Shown here in pieces: positions 49,001-58,000 of a stretch of 64,000 nt of DNA (the first letter of the stretch is position 1; every line of letters begins with the position of its first letter). Under the pieces are notes generated by a model. It saw only the letters and a program-made list of their open reading frames with translations. It ran no database searches and was not told the origin of the DNA. The translations under genes were made by a program, and so were the position numbers. The stretch comes from Hydractinia symbiolongicarpus (Eukaryota > Cnidaria > Hydrozoa > Anthoathecata > Hydractiniidae): the NCBI RefSeq assembly GCF_029227915.1, contig NC_079880.1, positions 22,134,501-22,198,500 on the forward strand. Reading direction: 5' to 3'.

Positions 49001-52000
49001 ACATTACATTACGCTGCAAGCACAAATTCAGAGTTGTGTGAATATATAGTAGATATGTTCCCACAATGCGTGAACATATGTGACAATAATGGTAGAACGC
49101 CATTGGTTTACGTGCTTAATGATGCAAAGAATGCTGGAAAACTTGATAAACATCATGTTGTGACTATCAGGTAACTGTTTTTGTATAATGTCTAATCATA
49201 CAGGCCACAGTATATCCACCATGGTGCCTAAATTAATGTTCATGATAACAATGTAGCATTGCAGATAGCGAAATGAAAAGTCAAATCTCTTCCTAAAAGA
49301 GTGATGCTCAAAACCTATTTCCGCAATCTCTTCTAAGCGATTCATTACTTGTCATTTTTAAAGTTAGCTACATTTATCAAATTTTTTACGTGTCAATTCC
49401 ACTGATACACAATTGTATGATGATATGTGATTATTTGTGACCTCATTAATAATATTGCATTCAAGTTTCACAACGTAACTTGCTTTGTCTTCTAATTATC
49501 ACAACGATTTGTTTTATCATTAACACCACATGGATTTGCCACAATAATGATTTCATAGAAATTGTACTTAGGTTCAGTTTCATTTTTGATATATTGACTG
49601 TAATATGTTCAGGCTACTCATTTTATAAAACACAAGCCTTAGGTTAAGTTATTGTTTCTAAAACTGCGAACAATCTGAGTCCGAATTTTCCAGAAATAAG
49701 AAATTTCAAGATGTTAATTACCTTGCAATTTTCTCTTAAACTACAGATATTAAATTTTGCTTGAACTCGTTTTTCTCCTCCCCAACAACTATGACATAAT
49801 ATTATATTAGGTCGATTGTTTACTAACGCAATTACGGAGATGCATTGGTAACAAGACACCTAACGTCCTCATTTAAACACATATTTTTTTAAATAAGAAC
49901 AACAGGAGGATGGACTATGAAGTTATGTTCTTACTATTAAGAACTAAAAAAGCCAGCCTCAGCTCAGTTTTTTTTGGGTCTTACAAAAAAGCATATCTGG
50001 CATATATACAATGGACTTTCTATGTTGAACTTGCAAGAGAATCAAAGAGACTAGGCACCATAATATTTGTTTAAAATGGTTAGATGTTCGCAAAAGTGGA
50101 GAGTTTCAAGAGAGTAACCAACAATGAACATAAACTAGGGATACGTGATGATACATTTTGCAATGTAACACAAATCAACACTTTTGTTTAGGCTTTTAAT
50201 TGAAAACAAGGCCGCTTTAGATGTAGCCTACCAAGGAGATTCTGATGGCAATTTTACCAGTGTATTAAATGACATAATTGCACTTGACGATGATGTAAAT
50301 TTTGCAGATGAAACAAAACATTTGAGTTGTTTGGAATATTTGTTGGAGAAAAAGATTGATGTAAATTTTGTACCAGTAAGTATGATAGCCTTATCCAACA
50401 CAATGTAGTGAAACATTTCTATAATTGTTAATAGATCATTTAATTCATGTTAACAATGACGATTTGTATTTGTAATTTTTGTTAGAATTTTTACGTGTTT
50501 CAAATCACTATCTTCCTCTACTTCTTTGATACCTTTTAGAGTTATGTGCATTATTTAAGGAACCACATTTAAAGAAATGATAAAACACAGATGTTAAATC
50601 TAAGTGAATGATATGGTAAAAACTTGTGTATCCTAGTTAACTAAACTTATAGATGGCACTATATGCTCTAAACAAATTGTAACTTAATTTGAATTAAGGA
50701 ATGTGGCGAGGTAGAAAATACAGCCACATAGAATTTTATGATTTGTTTGTATTTTGTTGTAGAAAAATGGTAAATCAGCTATGATGTGTGCAGTGTCGTT
50801 TAATATGGAGAAGAAGTTGCAGCTTCTGCTAAAGCAAAAACCAAGATTGGATCACCAGGATGAGAATGGCAACACATGTGTCCACTATTGTATCCAACCT
50901 AATCCGGTTAGTACACTATTTTATTCTATAACAAAGCTTCAATACGCAGAGCAGAATGAAGTATGCTATGAAATGTTAAGTAATACAATTGTCACAACAA
51001 GACCTTCAAAATGGCTGCCGCTGCACAGATTCGCCTGAAAAAAGAGACTAGACCCAAAACATTCCGTGCTTTTAATTTAAAGAAGAAACTTGTTATATTT
51101 TAACTCACAAACCACGTCCCTTGGGGATTTACGGGGGACTGTACAAAAAGCTCTGGTGTTCAAAAAAGAGACTTGGTATACTTTAGATCACAGAGAGCCA
51201 TGCGACGAGTATTACAGTATAGACTATTTATTAGCCCGTGGAGAATCCAGCACCATCCGATTTCGCCCGTCAGACAGACAACAACAATTATTATGGAGAC
51301 TAGTCAGTGACCTAAATCCACGGGTTTTCTCGTGTATAAATCCACTAGCTCGCCCGTCCTTTATGCACCACATTTCGTGTGTCTCGCTACTGCAGTACCA
51401 ATTTGCTATTCTTATAGAGATATTAATTATCGTTTGGTTAAACCTTGATTTCTGCCCAACAATCATATTTCTTCCTAAAATTTCTACCTTAGTATTGGTC
51501 ACATGAGAATGTGAACATGCTTCAAATGCTCATCAAGGCAAAAGCACCATTCAATTCATTGAATCTCAAGGGTGAGACTCCGTTGGATTTAGCAAGCAGA
51601 CAGAAATCTCAAGTGATGTATAAAGAACTGATCAAACGAAAAGCAAAGGTATGTCAACGTTTTAGCTAACAAAGGGTTTTGAATGAATTTTGCATGTTTG
51701 TATGTGTTTAAAATTAAGGATAACAGTAGTATAATAGTAATGAAAATTGTACGAAGCTTCAACATAACAGTAAATAAAGGTTGTGCGTAGCAAAAGCATC
51801 ACATGAGAAGGTTGCATTTTACGAGATCAAAACATCATATTAGAGCTGCCTTTTAATAGAATATAACTTGAAATCCATGTTCTGAATACACAAGCAGTAC
51901 AAACATGAAGAAACTACTAGGCAAGATTGCCAAATTTAAAAAAAAAATATCCTTGAAAAACCAAAAATGCCTTTTGAATAGACAAAAAACGCAAATATTT

Positions 52001-55000
52001 CGAATAACAATTTTTTACTTATTAATTTTGTTTGGGTTTAGGACAAAAAAAATTTTATTTGACAATTTTTCACTTCAGTCTATACTGAAGCATCCTCAGA
52101 TCATATATTAATTAAAACGTTTTCTTACAACAACTAAAATATCGTTAAAATTTCATTTGTTTACATGAGGGCACTTAAAATTAAATATTTAATTAAAATT
52201 ATAAACAATGATTCTATAAAATCTTCTGCCATATTTCCGACAACATCTACACCTCTTTTTTTTTCAGCGAAACAACTGCATTTTCTTTTACGTTTATGTT
52301 TTATCTTTAGAGCGGTAATAAAATGGACATTGATGGTGACAATACGCAAGAACCTGGTTTCCAATTCAACACAAACATAAGTGATTACTGTGACTATGAT
52401 ATTAACGTAAGTGTTGATGCTGATCAGGAGATAACAGACAACATCGGAGAAACCGTTCAAGATATTAACACGGTAGCAAAAGTTGATGCTGATATCGAAA
52501 TTGCAGAAACTGGGTAAGGTTTGCTTTTCATATTTCTTTAAATTGTTAGTTTTGTGCTTCTTAACCACAGCGAAAACCTAAAACCTCGAATTTTTTCCTC
52601 TTTAAACTTTTTATTTAATTTAAAGCAAATTTCTGGCTTGAAAATGTGCCAGTTTCTAATAGACACATCAATAATGTAAAAATACGTTTAGATATGTCTA
52701 TTAGAAATTGTTCCTTCTAATGTCGTGCAAACAATCTTCTCAACCTTTCTTATATTTTTCAAAAATTTCAGTTTGGGACAAACAAGTACATTTTTATACA
52801 ATTACTTTTTGTTGCACTTCAAGTCGTTTGCTTAGAATGTTTTATGCGGAGATAGAGGTGTGTTTAGAAATCATTTATGAATTCGTCACGTTTGCTCCTG
52901 TTTATACCACAACATTGTCAATGAAGATGATGAAGATGAAGAAACTTAAAAACTTTTGTATTTATTATCCAATTTTTATAGGGGTTAAAAGGGACTGCTT
53001 TTGTTGTGGGGTGTTAATCAAGAGGCTGCTTAATTTGCCACTAGCTTCTATTTTAGCTTTTATAGTTTTTTATATCTCATGGAGGAGGGATATATGCTAC
53101 ACAACAATCTTGTTGCACATTTAATAAAAAATATTATGAGATTTAATTGACAATTGCTCTATTTTTTGTTGTCTTCTTTAAAACACTGAAATCGACTGGA
53201 ATATCAAGAATAGTAAAATCCAACCAACAATTTTATTTTTATTACAAAAGAGGTGGAATCAGCTATTCTAATTTTAAATATAAATTGGACACACTGCAGT
53301 CTAAAAGTAAACACCCTGAATTGTCGGGTGGGAAAAAAGTTAGGAATTTAAGTAGATGCATGTTAATGTTAAACTATTCTGTGAACTGAAATTGTACGTC
53401 AATTTTTTTTCAATGAATTCTTGTATTTTCAGGGAAGTATACATTGATCCAATCACGGAAGTTAGTTATGATGCAATGTTGAGTAAAGTGGACTGTCGAT
53501 GGGGAAAATATGGGTTAAATTTGTTTTACAAACTACAGGTAATATTTAAATTAGTGTCAGTTTAGGATGACTTATAGAAAGGTATGCTGTTATAAACTCT
53601 GTGGCTTTGAAAAGATGCAACGGGGAAGTTTAAGAGGTGCAGCATAGGAGTTTAAAGAGGTAAAACTTATGGTGTTAAACAGCTGCAACATCGCAGTCTC
53701 AGGGGCAGCCTGGTAGTCAACGAAGGTGCAACTTGTCTGGTCTATAAAATAATAAAAGATTTATGTAATCTTTTTATTCCCCCGCCCGCCTACATCTTTA
53801 AGAGTTACTTCAGTACTAACTGTTTTAACATCTTTATGAGTTACTTCAGTACTAACTGTTTTTACATCTTTCAGTATCAACTGTTTTTACATCTTAGAGA
53901 GTTACTTCAGTATCAATTGTTTTTACATCTTTAAAAGTTACTTCAGTATCAACTGTTTTTACATCTTAGAGAGTTACTTCAGTATCAACTGTTTTTACAT
54001 TTTTAAAAGTTACTTCACTACTAACTGGTTTTTACATCTTAGAGAGTTACTTCAGTATCAACTGTTTTTACATCTTTAAAAGTTACTTTAGTATCAATTG
54101 TTTTTACATCTTTAAAAGTTGCTTCAGTATCAACTGTTTTTACATCTTAGAGAGTTACTTTAGTATCATCTGTTTTTACATCTTTAAAAGTTACTTCAGT
54201 ATCAATTGTTTTTACATCTTAGAGAGTTACTTCAGTATCAACTGTTTTTACATCTTTAAAAGTTACTTTAGTATCAATTGTTTTTACATCTTTAAAAGTT
54301 ACTTCAGTATCAACTGTTTTTATATCTTAGAGAGTTACTTTAGTATCATCTGTTTTAACATCTTTAAAAGTTATTCAGTACTAACTGGTTTTTACATCTT
54401 AGAGAGTTACTTCAGTATCAACTGTTTTTACATCTTTAAAAGTTACTTTAGTATCAATTGTTTTTACATCTTTAAAAGTTACTTCAGTATCAACTGTTTT
54501 TACATCTTAGAGAGTTATTTTAGTATCATCTGTTTTTATATTTTTAAAGGTTACTTCAGTATCAACTGTTTTTACATCTTAGAGAGTTATTTTAGTATCA
54601 TCTGTTTTTATATTTTTAAAGGTTACTTCAGTATCAACTGTTTTTACATCTTAGAGAGTTACTTCAGTATCAACTGTTTTTACATCTTAGAGAGTTATTC
54701 AGTATCAATTGTTTTTACATCTTTAAAAGTTACTTCAGTATCAACTGTTTTTCATCTTTAAGAGTTACTTCAGTATCAATTCTTTTTACATCTTTAAGAG
54801 TTACATCAGTATCAACTGTTTTATTAGATCGTGTGCGATAAAGGTCGGGGGCTGTGGATACTTTTTAACAAATGGGGACGCATTGGCTTACGTGGCCAAC
54901 ATCAGCAAACACCATATTACACAGCGGACGAAGCAGTTGCAGAATTTAAAAAGATATTCAAAAGCAAGACTGGAAATGATTGGGAGGATATTGACACGTG

Positions 55001-58000
55001 AGTGTTCGCATATTTGTCTCTAACGCTAGAAAGTGATACAACAACCAAGCGAAAGGCAATTCTAAGCTTCTTGTTTTAAGCACAAATATATGGAAATTTT
55101 TCGACATATCAGTTTGGAATATTGAAGACTCAGCGATATAAAATTACATTTTTTACAAAAGAAAAAGATCAATTTGAAATTAGAAATATTTAAATTGTTA
55201 ATGTAAGCATATAATAAGCGTAAAATAAAACTTAAACGAAAGGAAAATTAACTTATTGAATTTGATTTCAAAGGCACCCCGCTTTTTTAGAAACGGATAC
55301 TTTGGTCACATATACAGGTCGAATCTATATGCTTCCTTGTCTGCCGTCCTATTAACTCACTAGTGTTGCCACCAATTAAATCTAAGGATAACTGCGTTTA
55401 ACTTTTTTCTTCCTTTTTTAAGATTTGCTAAAAAACCAAAGAAGTATTTGCTGATAAGAAATGAACATAATCCTGAGAAGATGTTACAGCATCATAAGCA
55501 AGTGTTGAAGCCGTTTGATCTTAAAAACTCAGCACAATCTAAACTTCCAAAAGAATTAGAAGAATTTATGAAACCAATTGTAAGTATGTTTTAATAACAA
55601 AGTTGATGTTTGTATTAAAAATTCTTGCCCAAGCCTAAACCAATGTCGAAAAGTTAAATGTATGATAAAAAAAACCTTGTCAGTAAAAGATTTATGAGCA
55701 AAATGAATATTTGATGAATACTTTCGTTTAATAGGCAAAAAATAGCCTGCCTTTTTTTATTATTACTATGCCTGTTCCATAATCTTGGTTAAAACGAGAC
55801 GAGCAAAATGAATATTTGATAAATACTTTCGTTTAATAGGCAAAAAATAACCTGCCTGTTTTATTATTACTATGCCTGTTCCATAATCTTGGTTAAAACG
55901 AGACGTAACAGGACACATTTAAATTAATTGGCAAATGATTCGAAATTGTGTTATTTTTGGACCAGAATATATAAAAATCATCTCAATTTACTCCCCTACG
56001 TGTTTAAAAGTCCTTCTTCTAAAAATCTACTTTTACCACTGGATACCAAGGTAAAATGAAAAACACGGCATGATATGTACCAAAGTGGATGTTTATATTA
56101 AAAATTCTTGCCCAAGCCTAAACGAATGTCGAAGAGTTAAATGTATGATAAAAAAAAACCTTGTCAGTAAAAGATTTATGAGCAAAATGAATATTTGATA
56201 AATACTTTCGTTTAATAGGCAAAAAATAACCTGCCTGTTTTATTATTACTATGCCTGTTCCATAATCTTGGTTAAAACGAGACGTAACAGGACACCTTTA
56301 AATTAATTGGCAAATGATTCGAAATTGTGTTATTTTTGGACCAGAATATATAAAAATCATCTCAATTTACTCCCCTACGTGTTTAAAAGTCCTTCTTCTA
56401 AAAATCTACTTTTACCACTGGATACCAAGGTAAAATGAAAAACACGGCATGATATGTACCAGATGCTTATTTCAAGTTTTAGATTTTCCACGTTCGCTTG
56501 TAACAAAACTAATGGCTGTAGTTGTAAAAACAGGATTTTTGGTTAAAGTTATAGACACTTACTAAGACAATTTGACCATGACAAAATGACCATTAAGTTG
56601 TGCTTATTGAAGTTCAATAGAGTTACGAATTTTTACGTCTTGTTGTAAGAAAAATGAGTAAAAAAGTATGAAATAGGTGTTTGGTCCTGGCGAAAAAACA
56701 GGTTTTTATATCCACAGTTTTTCACATATGATTAATGGACCTGAAATATCATCATTGTTTTTTTTTTAGTGTGATGTAACAGAGATTTGTAACCTGGAAT
56801 CCTATACACAACGTTCAGCTAGCCTAATTTGTTTCGTTAAAAAAGAACAAACAGACCTGGCGAAAGATGTTTTGGCGAAAATTAGGTGGGTAACGTCTCT
56901 TTCTTCCTTGGTAATATGATTTCAAGAAGAAGAAATGTGTAATCTTAAATCGCACCAACATGAGTCAAGTTTGTGAGATAAGCATTGACGAAGGAAAGGT
57001 TAAAAAAGGGGAATTTTTTAAATCTAAATTAAAGAGATTAAAGATATTGGCAATAAATACATACTCGTAAAAAAGAAGAAAGCGAATCCAGCATTTTCTT
57101 TTCTTAAAATCGGATGCTATGCTAAGACCGTTATTTGACGCTGGTGAGCCAACTCATGTTTTTTTTATATTTCTTTTAACAGTTTCTTAACAAGCACAAA
57201 AACAACTACTTTTTGATAAACATTGGTATTTTCCGTTAGCTGAAATCGTCGTAAACAAGTACAAGTAATACAAGTGAACTTTACAGAGCGTCGGCTTGAC
57301 ATCATTGCGACAATTTATTTTATTGTATTGGTTTACTACTCCACTATAAAAACCGTACTCTTTAATTGCCAAATTAGAGGTTCTTACGCCTTGTTTGGTT
57401 GAAAAAAGCTTCGACATTGCTACTTATTGGTAACGAAAGGTAATGTTTCGATAGAATATTATATTAAGTTTTCTAAGTACGATTGGTTGGGAGATTACTT
57501 TAGAGAGATGTTTTTTTTAAGTACAGTTGGTTGGGAGATTACTTCAGGGAGATGTTTGGTTGGAGATTACTTTAGAGAGATGTTTTAAGTACGGTTGCTT
57601 GGAAGATCACTTTAGGGAGATGTTTGGTTGGGAGATTATTTTAGAGCAATGTTGCATGCTAGTAGTTAGGGTGCTTCTTGATTGCGTCAAGGTCGAAATA
57701 ATTTATAAAAGATGAAAACAAATGTTAAGTACATCTTTTTATTAAGTTAACGACAACAGCTTTTGCGAGAAAGAAAAAACAGTATTAAACTATAAAATTT
57801 ATTAGACGTGCTACTAAAAGCACATGCGCGTAATCCCTTCTCTCCATGCAGAATCCTATAATAAACTTAAAATTCGGGAAACATCACAATCCTTCTGAAC
57901 ATTTATAGAATGAAACATTTCCATTTATAGAATTTGGTTTTAAAAAGATATTGTTGTTTTATTGCCAAAAAAGAAAAATTTTCTTAAGACTTTCAGTTTA

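Noticed and set aside
51090-51506. 138-residue open frame in PARP intron 26
   Set aside because: It overlaps repeat sequence and ends at the acceptor of the next PARP exon; no protein similarity is visible.
52161-53124. Several 60-138-residue frames on both strands between PARP exons 28 and 29
   Set aside because: They are shadows of exon 28 or AT-rich intron without coding character.
53790-54826. Regular 36-bp repeats looking like a CRISPR array
   Set aside because: Units are contiguous with no unique spacers, and they lie in a eukaryotic intron; this is a minisatellite.
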